Positions 9,427 through 17,615 are shown, counted from the first letter of the stretch. The stretch: 34,163 nt of DNA from Methanosarcina sp. Ant1 (GCA_001714685.2 MDTP02000067.1:1-34163); one strand, 5' to 3'. A program made the numbers and translations. The notes: generated by a model not told the origin, from the letters alone.

Positions 9427-9543
9427 GAGTCGTGGGTTTCAGTTATTGAAAACCGTAAGCACAAGAATCCCTCTACATTTTCCCCAAATACGGAAGAAGT
9501 ACTCGCTTTTTCGGAATTGATCAATAACTCACGGACACGAGCC
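9427..9543. mobile_element. Degenerate GGTCGTGTCC-type miniature element
   Basis: This about 117-bp segment aligns along its whole length with the well-preserved 24709-24823 element, sharing the TTATTGAAAACC, AAGAATC.CTC and GAATTGATCAATAACTC blocks. The right end reads GGCTCGTGTCC on the minus strand; the left end is mutated. No clear target duplication remains. It marks where the ISH3-like remnant is cut off. Confidence 0.6.
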
Positions 9544-9623
9544 AAATTAAAGGTATCTCAAAATACGAGCTGCTTGATAGAAGAGCCCCTCTTTTTTAGA
9601 AAATTATATTATCTTCCTCTGGC

Positions 9624-10355
9624 ATGACTTCTTTTATGAGCTTTCAGAGAATCGCATGGGGTATTACAGGTGCCGGCCATTTCCTGGACCGCAGTTACCA
9701 GGTCTTCAAGGAAATTAAGCTTAGAGACCCCCGGATTTCTGTAAATATGTATATTTCCAGGGCCGCAGAGGAAGTTCTGCGCATGTACGGGCTTGAGCAG
9801 AAGCTTGTTAAAATCTCTGGAGGCGACTACCTTGAAGAGATCTTCAGGGAAAGCGAACAGGGTTCGAGTTCTCCGAAGGTCGGGCGCTTCCTTCTTGACA
9901 GGTATGATGCCCTTTTCGTTACCCCTGCAACCTCAAACACGGTTTCGAAAATCGCTTATGGGATTGCCGATTCCCTTGTAACTAACGCCGTTGCCCAGGC
10001 CGTAAAAGGGAGAGTCCCTGTTTATATTGTACCTGTGGATATCGAAGGCTCAATCGTATCAGAAATGCCCTATAATATTGACCGGAAACGGTGCATGCAT
10101 TGTGAAGACTGTCCTCCAAGAGATAATTGCCCTCATGGAGCAATCACTGTAAAAAACGGCTTCACAGACCAGATAGAACTTCTGAAATGCAAAGGCTGCG
10201 GAATCTGCAAAGAACTCTGCCCTTATGAAGCCATCAAAGGCGGGCCCGTGGAAATCCTGGTCCGGGATGTGGATATGCGCAATGTTGAGCTTGTAAAAGG
10301 TCTGCAGGGCATCACCGTGCTTGAAAGCCCTGAAAAAATTCGGGATTTTTTTTAA
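9624..10355 (+). CDS. dmrX: Dihydromethanopterin reductase (iron-sulfur flavoprotein DmrX)
   Basis: It reduces dihydromethanopterin to tetrahydromethanopterin, the C1 carrier of methanogenesis, in the cytoplasm. The 243-residue protein has an N-terminal flavoprotein domain of the HFCD type (ITGAGHFL at 14-21; VTPATSNTVSKIAYGIADSL at 99-118) and a C-terminal ferredoxin domain. The Cys ligands for two [4Fe-4S] clusters are Cys157, 160, 163 and 169, and Cys189, 192, 195 and 199. This fused arrangement matches the enzyme described from Methanosarcina mazei. A second ATG at 9636 gives MSFQRIAWGITG and may be the true start, since TTATATTA at about 9604-9611 is well placed as a TATA box for a leaderless or near-leaderless message there. 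The gene ends in a T-rich tract and is followed by a 20-bp tandem repeat. Confidence 0.88.
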   Translation: MTSFMSFQRIAWGITGAGHFLDRSYQVFKEIKLRDPRISVNMYISRAAEEVLRMYGLEQKLVKISGGDYLEEIFRESEQGSSSPKVGRFLLDRYDALFVTPATSNTVSKIAYGIADSLVTNAVAQAVKGRVPVYIVPVDIEGSIVSEMPYNIDRKRCMHCEDCPPRDNCPHGAITVKNGFTDQIELLKCKGCGICKELCPYEAIKGGPVEILVRDVDMRNVELVKGLQGITVLESPEKIRDFF

Positions 10356-10431
10356 TTCCCTTTACTTGCACTTAATTCCCTTTACTTGCACTTAATTCCC
10401 TTTACTTGCACTTAATTCCCTTTACTTACAC
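10352..10431. repeat. Four tandem copies of a 20-bp repeat
   Basis: The unit TTAATTCCCTTTACTTGCAC occurs at 10352-10371, 10372-10391, 10392-10411 and 10412-10431. The first three are identical; the last has one change (TTAC for TTGC). The array begins at the dmrX stop codon and lies between dmrX and the convergent PHP gene. Its pyrimidine-rich top strand, together with the T-runs downstream, may serve as the transcription stop for dmrX. There are no spacers, so it is not a CRISPR. Confidence 0.9.
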
Positions 10432-10501
10432 CAGTATTTTTTTCTTTTCCCTATTTATCCGTTTTTCTACTTTTTTCCTTTAAGGCGTCGTTTTTAATGC
10501 C

Positions 10502-11506
10502 TTATTTTTGCTTTTCTATTTCGATTTGTTTTTTAATTTGCTTTACAATAATTTCTTTTGAATAGAGATAGAAAGAAGCCGGAAGCCCTGTGTTTGAGAT
10601 CATATAGAGTAAGTTCATAGCTGTCTGGTTAAGTCTCGGGGAGCATTTTAAAAGAGCGCTCCTTGAGATCCTCACCATCGCGTCCAGGGATTTTATCCCG
10701 CTAAGGTAGCTTTTAATATCCTTATTTCTCTGGCTTTTTTCAAAAATCAGGTCTATCCATGTATTCATTTCATCGATCAGGAGCTCCCTTGTAAGGTCTT
10801 CAGGGACGATGTAACTTTTTCCCTTTTCTATATTCCTGAAAAACTCCCTGAAATTCTCTCCCTTTGCAAGAGTGTAAACCTCCCCAAGCTTTCCTGAATG
10901 AGTGTCTGTTGTCGCAGCAATGCCTTTTCCAAATCTCTCAGCAAGCGCAATTGTAAGTTCGTTTTTCTGTTTTAGCTCATGCATGTTATACTCAAGTACA
11001 GGAAAAAGCTTTGCCAGTCTGAGTACTGCAGAAGGATTCGGCTCCTGATGGAAATCGAACCAGAAAGGATGGTTATACATAAAAGGCAATCTTCGTTTCT
11101 TGAGATACCTAACAAAACTTTTCAAATTCCGTTCGATTTCCGCGATCTCCCGAAGTTCGAAGAATTCCTCTCTATCAAGCTCGAAAACGTTAACATGAAG
11201 CTCGTGTCCTGCAAATTCAGGGTCATCTACACTCATTTCAACTCCAGAGATGAGCTTTTCCCGATCCCATCCAAGAAGCTCGTATGCCCCTACGGTATCG
11301 TGATCTGTAAATGTAATATAATCCATTCCCATTTTAAGGGCCTTCTCATAAAGACTCTCTGGATGTAGATCCATTGCAGGAAGCACATCAAAGGAATAGG
11401 TTGTGTGCACGTGCAGGTCTGCTCGTCTCCAGCCTTCTTCCATAAGCTCCTCTGCACGTTCCGAAGTTATGAGCTTATCATCGTAATTCTTCTGCCTTCT
11501 GCCCAT
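10502..11506 (-). CDS. PHP-domain metal-dependent phosphoesterase
   Basis: The 334-residue protein has a PHP domain with all metal-binding motifs in order: DLHVHTTYS (His32, His34), TFTDHDT (Asp68, His69), GVEMS (Glu90), HELHV (His101, His104), NHPF (His146) and TTDTHSG (Asp201, His203). PHP enzymes hydrolyse phosphoester bonds in nucleotides, nucleic acids or small phosphorylated substrates. The substrate here cannot be told from sequence. The C-terminal 100 residues (about 235-334) are helical and specific to this protein, ending in a Lys-rich tail. The start at 11506 gives a plausible N-terminus with no stronger competitor. The gene is convergent with dmrX and divergent from the PD-(D/E)XK nuclease gene. 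Confidence 0.85.
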   Translation of the reverse strand: MGRRQKNYDDKLITSERAEELMEEGWRRADLHVHTTYSFDVLPAMDLHPESLYEKALKMGMDYITFTDHDTVGAYELLGWDREKLISGVEMSVDDPEFAGHELHVNVFELDREEFFELREIAEIERNLKSFVRYLKKRRLPFMYNHPFWFDFHQEPNPSAVLRLAKLFPVLEYNMHELKQKNELTIALAERFGKGIAATTDTHSGKLGEVYTLAKGENFREFFRNIEKGKSYIVPEDLTRELLIDEMNTWIDLIFEKSQRNKDIKSYLSGIKSLDAMVRISRSALLKCSPRLNQTAMNLLYMISNTGLPASFYLYSKEIIVKQIKKQIEIEKQK

Positions 11507-11713
11507 AGGCGTAGAATCCAGCGATTTTAATTCTCTTTGAATTATTTTAATTAAGTTTTATATTTTTCCCAATATAGTATATTCTTTTTTTAGATTAAAG
11601 TTTTCCGCACAACTTCTATCAGTATTTAGAAGTTGTTGGACTCCTAGAATAAATTTTTAAGACTATTTCCTGTTTTAACGCCCATACACTTTTTTTCCCT
11701 GTCCAGACCACCA

Positions 11714-11740
11714 CATTTATAAATATTCCGAAATATTCCG
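11714..11740 (+). promoter_or_regulatory. TATA-like element and 10-bp direct repeat upstream of nuclease gene
   Basis: An archaeal TATA-like sequence (TTTATAAATA, about 11716-11725) overlaps a perfect direct repeat of AAATATTCCG (11721-11730 and 11731-11740). It lies about 50 bases before the ATG at 11772. A tandem repeat next to a TATA box is a plausible operator, but no regulator is identified. Confidence 0.45.
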
Positions 11741-11771
11741 GTATTTTTCACAAAAACGATAGTGATTAACT

Positions 11772-12269
11772 ATGGGTCTATTTAGAAAGCTAAGGAAGAT
11801 TATCAGCGTAATCTTTGAAAATGAGTCCGAACAAAAAGGAGACGATTTTGAAAGGTATGTAGTGGACAGTTTTGATGAAAAACACTTCTCTATCGTGCAG
11901 TGGACCACGGACATGGCAAGAAAACATACCCGATTTGTAGAATCCGACTGCGGTCCAGACCTTGTCCTCCGCTACAAACCCACAAATGAAATCTTCTGTG
12001 TAGAATGTAAGTTCAGGTCAAAACTCTTCAAAGGTAAACTCCAGTGGTCAGCATCAAGGCAGCTAGGACGTTACAGGGTCTTTGCAAAAGATAATGACGT
12101 TCCTTTTTTTGTAGTAATAGGGCTCGGCGACAAAGCAAGAAAGCCGAAAAGAATGTTTTGCATTCCGCTTGAAGAAGCAAAGCTTCCTGCACTTTCTCCA
12201 GAGCTTTTTGAGAAATTCGAACGTACCCCGAAAAAGAGCTTTTTCTGGAAAAATGGAATTTTGAAATAA
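11772..12269 (+). CDS. PD-(D/E)XK superfamily nuclease
   Basis: The 165-residue soluble protein shows the restriction-endonuclease fold signature: Glu27 in GDDFERYVV on the first helix, Asp63 in SDCGPDLVLRY, and Glu78/Lys80 in FCVECKFRS, the D...ExK core. A following QLGRYRVFAKDNDVPFFVVIG segment fits the conserved Gln/helix and late strand of the fold. It is probably a DNA nuclease of the RecB/Mrr-like type, though a DNA-binding domain is not obvious. Its N-terminus is basic (MGLFRKLRKI). The gene precedes nurA-herA by about 180 bp with its own promoter on the same strand, which suggests but does not prove a shared role in DNA repair or defence. Confidence 0.72.
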   Translation: MGLFRKLRKIISVIFENESEQKGDDFERYVVDSFDEKHFSIVQWTTDMARKHTRFVESDCGPDLVLRYKPTNEIFCVECKFRSKLFKGKLQWSASRQLGRYRVFAKDNDVPFFVVIGLGDKARKPKRMFCIPLEEAKLPALSPELFEKFERTPKKSFFWKNGILK

Positions 12270-12279
12270 CTTTTGACAT

Positions 12280-12312
12280 TTGATTTTTTTCTTTTATTTT
12301 TCTCTCTTTAGT
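12280..12312 (+). terminator. T-rich archaeal terminator
   Basis: T-runs (TTTTTTT, then TTTTATTTTT) directly follow the nuclease gene on the coding strand without a stem-loop, as expected for archaeal RNA polymerase termination. They separate this gene from the nurA promoter at 12412. Confidence 0.45.
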
Positions 12313-12411
12313 TCCTATATCTCCAATGTTTCTGCATTTCCAATATCAGAAACTCTTATTCAGAGGACTTATCTCAGAAATCCTTTTTCAGTTTTCTCCT
12401 TTTCACTCAAC

Positions 12412-12420
12412 AAATATATA
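12412..12420 (+). promoter_or_regulatory. TATA box for nurA-herA
   Basis: AAATATATA lies 25 bases before the nurA ATG at 12446, the spacing expected if transcription starts at or within a few bases of the start codon. No ribosome binding site is visible, so the message is probably leaderless. Confidence 0.55.
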
Positions 12421-12445
12421 AGACTCCTTAAAGTATCTTTTATCC

Positions 12446-13786
12446 ATGACCCTTGAGCCCGTGCATATGCATAAGATATCGGAGCTTGCAAAGAGGATTG
12501 ACCGGTCATTTGAGCTTGAAGAGTCGAAGACGGCAAAAGATATCTATTCTCTGCTTGAGGAATTGAAGCTCGACGGAAAAGTCATCCTTAAGGCTGTTGA
12601 CAGGCTCTTTCGAGGGATTGTCAGGACTGAGCTGATGGCACAGGGTGATGACCCATATCCGGTTACTTATGCCTGTGACAGCGGGAGCACAAATCCCAAA
12701 ACCTATGACAGCGGACTTTTTGTGGACTTTTGCCACTGCGGGCTGGCTTCAACACCTACTGATCTTGATATTCAGAGGTGCAGGACAATTGTGTGTGCTG
12801 CTTACTCTTCTTCGCAGAGAGTGGCAATGCGGGCTACATCAGGCTGGGAAACCTTCGACGAAGGGCTTGGAAGAGCAAAACTGATTACAATTGCGCCGGA
12901 TGAGCTGAAAAGAAAAGCTCCTGACATGGTGCATAGTTTTGCCATGTACCTTGCAGAGTCCGAGCATATTCTTTTTATGAAGGACATGGTGGAGCCAGAT
13001 AGCTTTTTCATAATGGACGGGCCTATTTACCCCAAACAGCTAATGTACTGGATGGTGCTGGATGACGAGGAAGTCAAGATCCGGCAGAACGACAATGCTC
13101 GAAAAATCCTCCAGAATTACATTGATATTATGGACCATTTTCTGGAAAAGCGAAGGCCTTTGATTGGGTTTGTAAAAAATCCGACTGACGTGCAGATCAT
13201 GGACAGCGTCCGAAAGAAAAAGGAATTCTTTGACCTGCCCTGGATGCTTGATGCTCAGTTTTTCCGAAACCTTCTTTCTCCCGAAAAATTTGATAGTAAG
13301 TCTGGACAGGGATACGGTGGGAAGAATTCGAAAAATAACGGGAAAAATGGCAAGCATAATGGTTCCAGAAATACCTACATTACTTACACTAACTGGTTCT
13401 TGCAACCCAACAAGTTTTACGAGAGGCTGCTTAACGGAACTTCACCTCTTGCAGCCGGCGATACACTCCAGCAAAAACTCAGGCACAGTTTTTCACCTGA
13501 GGATTATGCCCTTTGTTTTTTCATGCTTTACGTGCCCTCTACGGATATAGTCTTCAAAATAGAAGCTCCTTACGGGCTTATTAAGGATGATTTCCTGCGC
13601 ATGCAAATTACCAAAAAAGTGCTCTTTGACCTTTCTCTGCATGGTTTTCCCCTTACCCTCACAAAAGCAGACCATCTCGCAAAAATCCGGAAAGTAGAAA
13701 GGCAAGAGATTGATAAATTCTTTGAAAATATGAATCCTGATACCACTTATAATGACACTCGGTGGGGTAATATTATTGAAATATGA
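12446..13786 (+). CDS. nurA: NurA-type DNA end-resection nuclease
   Basis: NurA is the Mn-dependent 5'-3' exo/endonuclease that works with the HerA translocase to resect DNA double-strand breaks. The 446-residue protein carries the family motifs: Asp78 in ACDSGSTNP, Asp191 in FIMDGPIY, and the C-terminal KADHLAKI with Asp409/His410. A low-complexity Gly/Asn/Lys linker (about 284-309) interrupts the domain between Asp191 and the C-terminal motif. This is longer than needed for the core fold and probably an exposed loop. It overlaps the downstream herA frame, indicating translational coupling. Mre11 and Rad50, common partners elsewhere, are not in this window. Confidence 0.85.
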   Translation: MTLEPVHMHKISELAKRIDRSFELEESKTAKDIYSLLEELKLDGKVILKAVDRLFRGIVRTELMAQGDDPYPVTYACDSGSTNPKTYDSGLFVDFCHCGLASTPTDLDIQRCRTIVCAAYSSSQRVAMRATSGWETFDEGLGRAKLITIAPDELKRKAPDMVHSFAMYLAESEHILFMKDMVEPDSFFIMDGPIYPKQLMYWMVLDDEEVKIRQNDNARKILQNYIDIMDHFLEKRRPLIGFVKNPTDVQIMDSVRKKKEFFDLPWMLDAQFFRNLLSPEKFDSKSGQGYGGKNSKNNGKNGKHNGSRNTYITYTNWFLQPNKFYERLLNGTSPLAAGDTLQQKLRHSFSPEDYALCFFMLYVPSTDIVFKIEAPYGLIKDDFLRMQITKKVLFDLSLHGFPLTLTKADHLAKIRKVERQEIDKFFENMNPDTTYNDTRWGNIIEI

Positions 13787-15782
13787 AGACTCCGATATTC
13801 TGGCTTTTATCTCCGACAAACCTAAAAAGGTGCCGGCTCCTCAAATTAATTCGGGAGCAGAGGAGAACGCAGGCTTTAAACAAATCCCTGAAGAGGAAAA
13901 TCCTGAAATTAAGATAGAGGAAAAGGTCGCAAGTTCCCTTGAAGGCGCTTTCGATCAGGCTACAATGCTCACACCTGAAGAATCACATGCTTTTTTACCA
14001 GTCGCTTCTATGGAATCCCAGGCTGTCAGGCTTTCTGAAAAAGAAGATCTTCCCTTTGAAGCCTTTGTAGGTTATGACGAAGGTGTCTTAAAAACGTCCT
14101 CGTCTTCAGAAGCCTTCGGGATTGTTACTACAGGAATAGATCCTCTGGAAATAACTTCCTCAGGAGCCGTAATTACTGGATATATTACCTCTGCTCGGCG
14201 GGATGAGATCAGGCTCGGAACTTATGTGGTTGTACCCTATGATAATGGAGAAAAACTCTTCGCCCGTGTAGGAAAACTCCAGTACCGACAGGAGTTTGTG
14301 GTAGATGACGCAACTGAAATTCACTCAAGGCGTATGCTCAGTGCCCGTGCAAGCCCGATGAACGAAGCAGACTATAAGTTCCTTGCCTGCCTTGACCCTC
14401 TTTGCATCCTGTACAGGAAGACCGACGGTGCACTCACAAGAAGGATGGCAGACCGGATCCCTCGCCCGAACACTCCTATCCTGCCTGTTACGGACAGGCT
14501 TGAGGTTCAGACAGGGCTCAATATTCCTGAAGAAGGCATTTTCCTAGGGCACCTGAGCGTTGGAGGAGAACTTGTAAAGACCCATTCCGAGCCTGAAACA
14601 GTTGCTTATTACCTGAGGAATGACTATTCCATGGGCGATCCCCTTATTTTCAGGCACATGCTTATCTGTGGGAGCACAGGGACAGGAAAGACCTTCCTTT
14701 CTAAAAATATTCTCCACCAGTTCATGGGAGAAAACAACAGGTACAGGCTGCGAAGTTCTCCTGATAAGGCAAGGAAAAACCCCTGCCTGGTAATCATGGA
14801 CCCTCAGGATGAATACTCTCAGCTTTTTGAGGACAATGAAACTCTGAACGAGGGAGATAAGTTCCGGTTTGAGTCTGAAAAAGTAACCTACGGCCGGGTT
14901 CAGTCTACAAAAGCTTTTGTGGCAAAAGTGGAAGGGCAGAACTATCCTGGGGATAAATCGAGAGCCGAACAAATTGAGTTTACAATTCCTTTTTCCCTTG
15001 TAAAGCACAACTCCTGGCTTATTGCAGCAGCCGGAATGTCCGAACTCCAGTATATAGGGATTGAAGTGCTTCTGGGGGACTTCTTCAAGTCAAGCGTGCC
15101 CCATACTTACCTCAATTTCATTAACAATATTGAAAATGAGGGTACTCGCTCCTACTATGTTGACAGCGGAAAACTCCACGAGTCCTCGTATGACGGCATT
15201 GTGAGGAGAGTAAATAGTCGATTCTTCTCGAAGGTTTTTGATCAGGATGCAACCTCAATTACCGAAATCCTGGATAGAATCTTCAAGCCGGGGCAGATTT
15301 CGGTTTTTCCAACCGAATATATAAGTGATCCGAGAATAAGGGATCTTATAGTGCTCACAATCATGAGCCTTATCGTGGATAACAAGCTCAGTACAACGGG
15401 AAAGGATGCAATCAAGGAAACTCCAATTATTCTTGCGCTGGATGAAGCTCACCGCTACCTTTCAAAGGCAAATGGAGAGCACGCACGCCTTATTATCTCC
15501 CGTTTCGCAGATGCAGCCCGCCAGGGCAGAAAAGAGGCACTTGGGCTCTTTTTGATTACTCAGGACCCTCAGGATATCGATGACACTGTTTTCAAACAGG
15601 TTAACACAAAAATGATTCTTAACCTCAATAACGACGCAGCTATAACGTCTCTGAAAGTTCCGAAAGAGTATGAGCGGAGAATTCCCTATCTTAAGAAAGG
15701 ACAGATGATAATCCATTCCCCGGACAACAGTGATATCGTAGAAATCGTCGGACTTTCAAATTGTGTAGTAAGACACCGCTGA
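13752..15782 (+). CDS. herA: HerA-type bipolar DNA helicase/translocase ATPase
   Basis: HerA forms a hexameric ATP-driven DNA pump that feeds ends to NurA. In this 676-residue protein an acidic, low-complexity N-terminal stretch (about 20-110) precedes the HAS-barrel (about 139-186). The FtsK/HerA-like ATPase domain follows, with Walker A GSTGTGKT at 307-314, Walker B IILALDEAH at 559-567 (Asp564, Glu565), then RQGRKEALGLFLITQDPQD with sensor and arginine-finger-region residues. The acidic extension is unusual; typical HerA proteins are about 500-600 residues. The ATG at 13752 overlaps nurA by 35 bases. A TTG at 13776, after GGTGGGG, would start LKYEDSDIL and overlap by 11 bases, and may be the true start. 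Confidence 0.86.
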   Translation: MTLGGVILLKYEDSDILAFISDKPKKVPAPQINSGAEENAGFKQIPEEENPEIKIEEKVASSLEGAFDQATMLTPEESHAFLPVASMESQAVRLSEKEDLPFEAFVGYDEGVLKTSSSSEAFGIVTTGIDPLEITSSGAVITGYITSARRDEIRLGTYVVVPYDNGEKLFARVGKLQYRQEFVVDDATEIHSRRMLSARASPMNEADYKFLACLDPLCILYRKTDGALTRRMADRIPRPNTPILPVTDRLEVQTGLNIPEEGIFLGHLSVGGELVKTHSEPETVAYYLRNDYSMGDPLIFRHMLICGSTGTGKTFLSKNILHQFMGENNRYRLRSSPDKARKNPCLVIMDPQDEYSQLFEDNETLNEGDKFRFESEKVTYGRVQSTKAFVAKVEGQNYPGDKSRAEQIEFTIPFSLVKHNSWLIAAAGMSELQYIGIEVLLGDFFKSSVPHTYLNFINNIENEGTRSYYVDSGKLHESSYDGIVRRVNSRFFSKVFDQDATSITEILDRIFKPGQISVFPTEYISDPRIRDLIVLTIMSLIVDNKLSTTGKDAIKETPIILALDEAHRYLSKANGEHARLIISRFADAARQGRKEALGLFLITQDPQDIDDTVFKQVNTKMILNLNNDAAITSLKVPKEYERRIPYLKKGQMIIHSPDNSDIVEIVGLSNCVVRHR

Positions 15783-16084
15783 TCTCCCTCAGGCAAGAAC
15801 TCGATAAATGCCTGATAATTTGAGCCATCTATTAAATCTATAATTTTTGCGGATTCCATAACCTAAACTAACGTAAAAATATAGAGAATACCCCGAATGT
15901 AAAACAAAATATAAAAAAAATAATCTGGATGTAAAAGCTGCAATTAATATCTAAAAATTCACTTTACAAGATCAAAATTTGATTGGAAATAGTACCTGTA
16001 AAATTTAGAGAAGAGCTTGCTGGCATGTGAAAAAAAGTTTAAGGAATTAGACAAAAAGCTCTTGAACTAAAGTTCGCTGGTAGT
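15783..16084. other. Intergenic region
   Basis: Non-coding space between the convergent herA and the small membrane-protein gene. AT-rich, with no strong hairpin or repeat noticed. Confidence 0.4.
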
Positions 16085-16300
16085 TTACTTAATATACTTA
16101 TTTTTGGATGTGGAAACAAGGACTTTGACAACTCCAAATGAAATAACTGCTATCAGGGATGCAGTTAATAGAACCATTAATAAATTTCCTGCATCAGCAA
16201 ATTTAAACATAAAGTAGAATAAAACAGCACTTACTACTGCTCCGATGCCCATCAAGATTATAGTCGGGCCTCCTAAAACGTTTTCAGTATCCTTACCCAT
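16085..16300 (-). CDS. Small two-helix membrane protein, unknown function
   Basis: A 71-residue product from the ATG at 16300. It has two hydrophobic helices (about 12-33 and 38-61), a short hydrophilic N-terminus (MGKDTENVLGG) and a basic C-terminal tail (STSKNKYIK). TAAGGA lies about ten bases before the ATG; the frame extends three codons upstream to a TTG, which is less likely. The helix-turn-helix hairpin with a basic tail suggests an inner-membrane protein. I do not recognise a family. Confidence 0.55.
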   Translation of the reverse strand: MGKDTENVLGGPTIILMGIGAVVSAVLFYFMFKFADAGNLLMVLLTASLIAVISFGVVKVLVSTSKNKYIK

Positions 16301-16803
16301 CGTCCACAATTCCTTATAAATAATTACCAGTAAATTACGATTTAAGATTTAATGAAGAACCCAAAATCTAGTAAAGCACTAAACAGCGGATTACAGTTTT
16401 TAACGGAAACACCTATTTATTTAACTCGTTACAGGAACCAAGAGTGAGAACTCATGAGTAAAGGAAACCTGTACAGCTTAAGCGTAGTGAATTTTAATAT
16501 TTCACACAGATTGGGGTAATTGCATATAAACTTTAGGTAATTATAGTCCTTAAATACTAAAATAAATTTACATTTTCTGACATTGAAAATTAGGTATAAG
16601 TTCTCAAAAAAGCAGAAGATCAATAACAGGATCTTATTCTAACATAATTGCATCTTTTTCCAAATAACTGGTTTATTCCGAATATTACGAGATTCCAGAC
16701 ATTGCAGGATCTGCTAGTGGATTTTCTAAGCGGGTAGATATATGCAAAAAGCGACTTATTCAACAAGTGTCTTGGGAAATCTGGCATCATTAAAATCAAG
16801 TAT
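16301..16803. other. Intergenic region
   Basis: Contains only short AT-rich frames on the minus strand that lack start signals and coding character. No RNA gene or mobile-element end was recognised. Confidence 0.4.
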
Positions 16804-17025
16804 TTAGAGAAATTCAAGGCATAGGTCCACATAATATTCTCTTGCGATCTTTTTGAGCCAATCAGGCACCACACAATACCTGTCAACTATCATTTCATTA
16901 AGGTAGTAAAGAGACTCCTCTGTTCTACAGTCGCAGAGTCTTTTTATAGCAGTTCTCCTCCCCCATGCAGACCTTTCCTCGTCGAGGGCTTCAAGGTAAA
17001 GCTGGTATTCTCTACTATTATCCAT
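16804..17025 (-). CDS. Small HEAT-like helical hypothetical protein
   Basis: A 73-residue, soluble, strongly helical product rich in Glu, Arg, Leu and Tyr. The pattern ERSAWGRRTAIKRLCDCRTEESLYYLNEMI resembles one HEAT/armadillo-like helical pair of the type found in phycobilisome-lyase-like HEAT proteins, but one unit is too little for assignment. The start at 17025 has no clear ribosome binding site; TTTATAATG just upstream is AT-rich and might support a leaderless message. Probably a real gene from its amino-acid composition; function unknown. Confidence 0.5.
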   Translation of the reverse strand: MDNSREYQLYLEALDEERSAWGRRTAIKRLCDCRTEESLYYLNEMIVDRYCVVPDWLKKIAREYYVDLCLEFL

Positions 17026-17259
17026 TACATTATAAACATTATCAAGCGATATAATGGTTTGTATCGAATACCGGGAATTAAATTATTTTAAATTAATTCA
17101 AGGGAAAATGATTTTCTGCAGATTCTTTTAAGCAGTAGAACTAGCAAAACAATTATAATAATTTTAGTATAAGAAAGTCCGACATAAAAATAAATTATGC
17201 TAACTAATTATATGTAAAAAGAGTATCTCATTTAACTTAAAGTAGAAAAAAATAAAAAA

Positions 17260-17296
17260 AAGAATTCTCGTGTTTGATCGGGTGATGAGAATTCTT
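17260..17296. promoter_or_regulatory. Inverted repeat straddling the start of the 17270 ORF
   Basis: AAGAATTCTC (17260-17269) and GAGAATTCTT (17287-17296) are perfect 10-bp inverted arms with a 17-base spacer. The GTG (17270) and ATG (17285) start candidates of the following small gene both lie in the spacer. In RNA it would form a hairpin hiding the start region; in DNA it could be an operator. Confidence 0.6.
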
Positions 17297-17494
17297 GCAC
17301 AAGGTTGTTTGTTCGCTATTTTGAAGTATGTGAGTATTCGCCAAAGACGATATATAATTACCGGGGACGAATTTTTAATTACGGAGAGTTATTGGTTGAC
17401 GTTAAAATGTTTAATGGCAACAATTTTTTCAATCGCGTTATTGATTTCCCACTGGATCAAATTATTTGGCATAAAGAGTGAAATCGAGAACTAA
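17270..17494 (+). CDS. Small single-helix membrane protein, hypothetical
   Basis: A 74-codon frame from GTG 17270 (or 69 codons from ATG 17285, preceded by GGGTG). The N-terminal half is basic and amphipathic (RVMRILAQ, IRQRRY); residues about 43-66 form one transmembrane helix, ending in a short hydrophilic tail. No family is recognised. It ends just before a miniature element (17495-17615), so its 3' end could have been shaped by that insertion. The start is embedded in a perfect inverted repeat. Coding status is uncertain. Confidence 0.4.
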   Translation: MFDRVMRILAQGCLFAILKYVSIRQRRYIITGDEFLITESYWLTLKCLMATIFSIALLISHWIKLFGIKSEIEN

Positions 17495-17615
17495 GCGCCA
17501 ACTGCAAAATAACTCAGGTACATTTTTACATCGCACTTAACTATTTTCGTAAGCAACTACCTCGATTTTGTTCAAAAAGAATCATGTTTTACCTAAGTTG
17601 TTTCGTAACGAGCCC
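17495..17615. mobile_element. 121-bp miniature element with AACTTAGGTA-type ends
   Basis: The left inner end (CAAAATAACTCAGGTA, 17505-17520) and the minus-strand right inner end (CGAAACAACTTAGGTA, 17590-17605) agree at 13 of 16 positions; the outer ten bases agree less well. There is no coding capacity. A related end (CGCGAAATAACATAGGTA) occurs at about 27007-27024. No target duplication was recognised, so the exact boundaries are approximate. Confidence 0.5.

Noticed and set aside
10352-10431. Possible CRISPR array
   Set aside because: The units are contiguous with no spacers; it is a simple tandem repeat. The same holds for the other repeat arrays in the window.
12028-12279. Minus-strand frame antisense to the PD-(D/E)XK nuclease
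   Set aside because: The plus-strand frame has the D...ExK catalytic pattern; the antisense frame is Leu/Ser/Arg-rich noise.
14544-15008. Minus-strand open frame of 154 codons
   Set aside because: Lies wholly inside herA across conserved motif regions; no start signals of its own.
16620-16886. Minus-strand frame of 88 codons
   Set aside because: Overlaps the better-supported 16804-17025 gene, with no ribosome binding site and an irregular composition.
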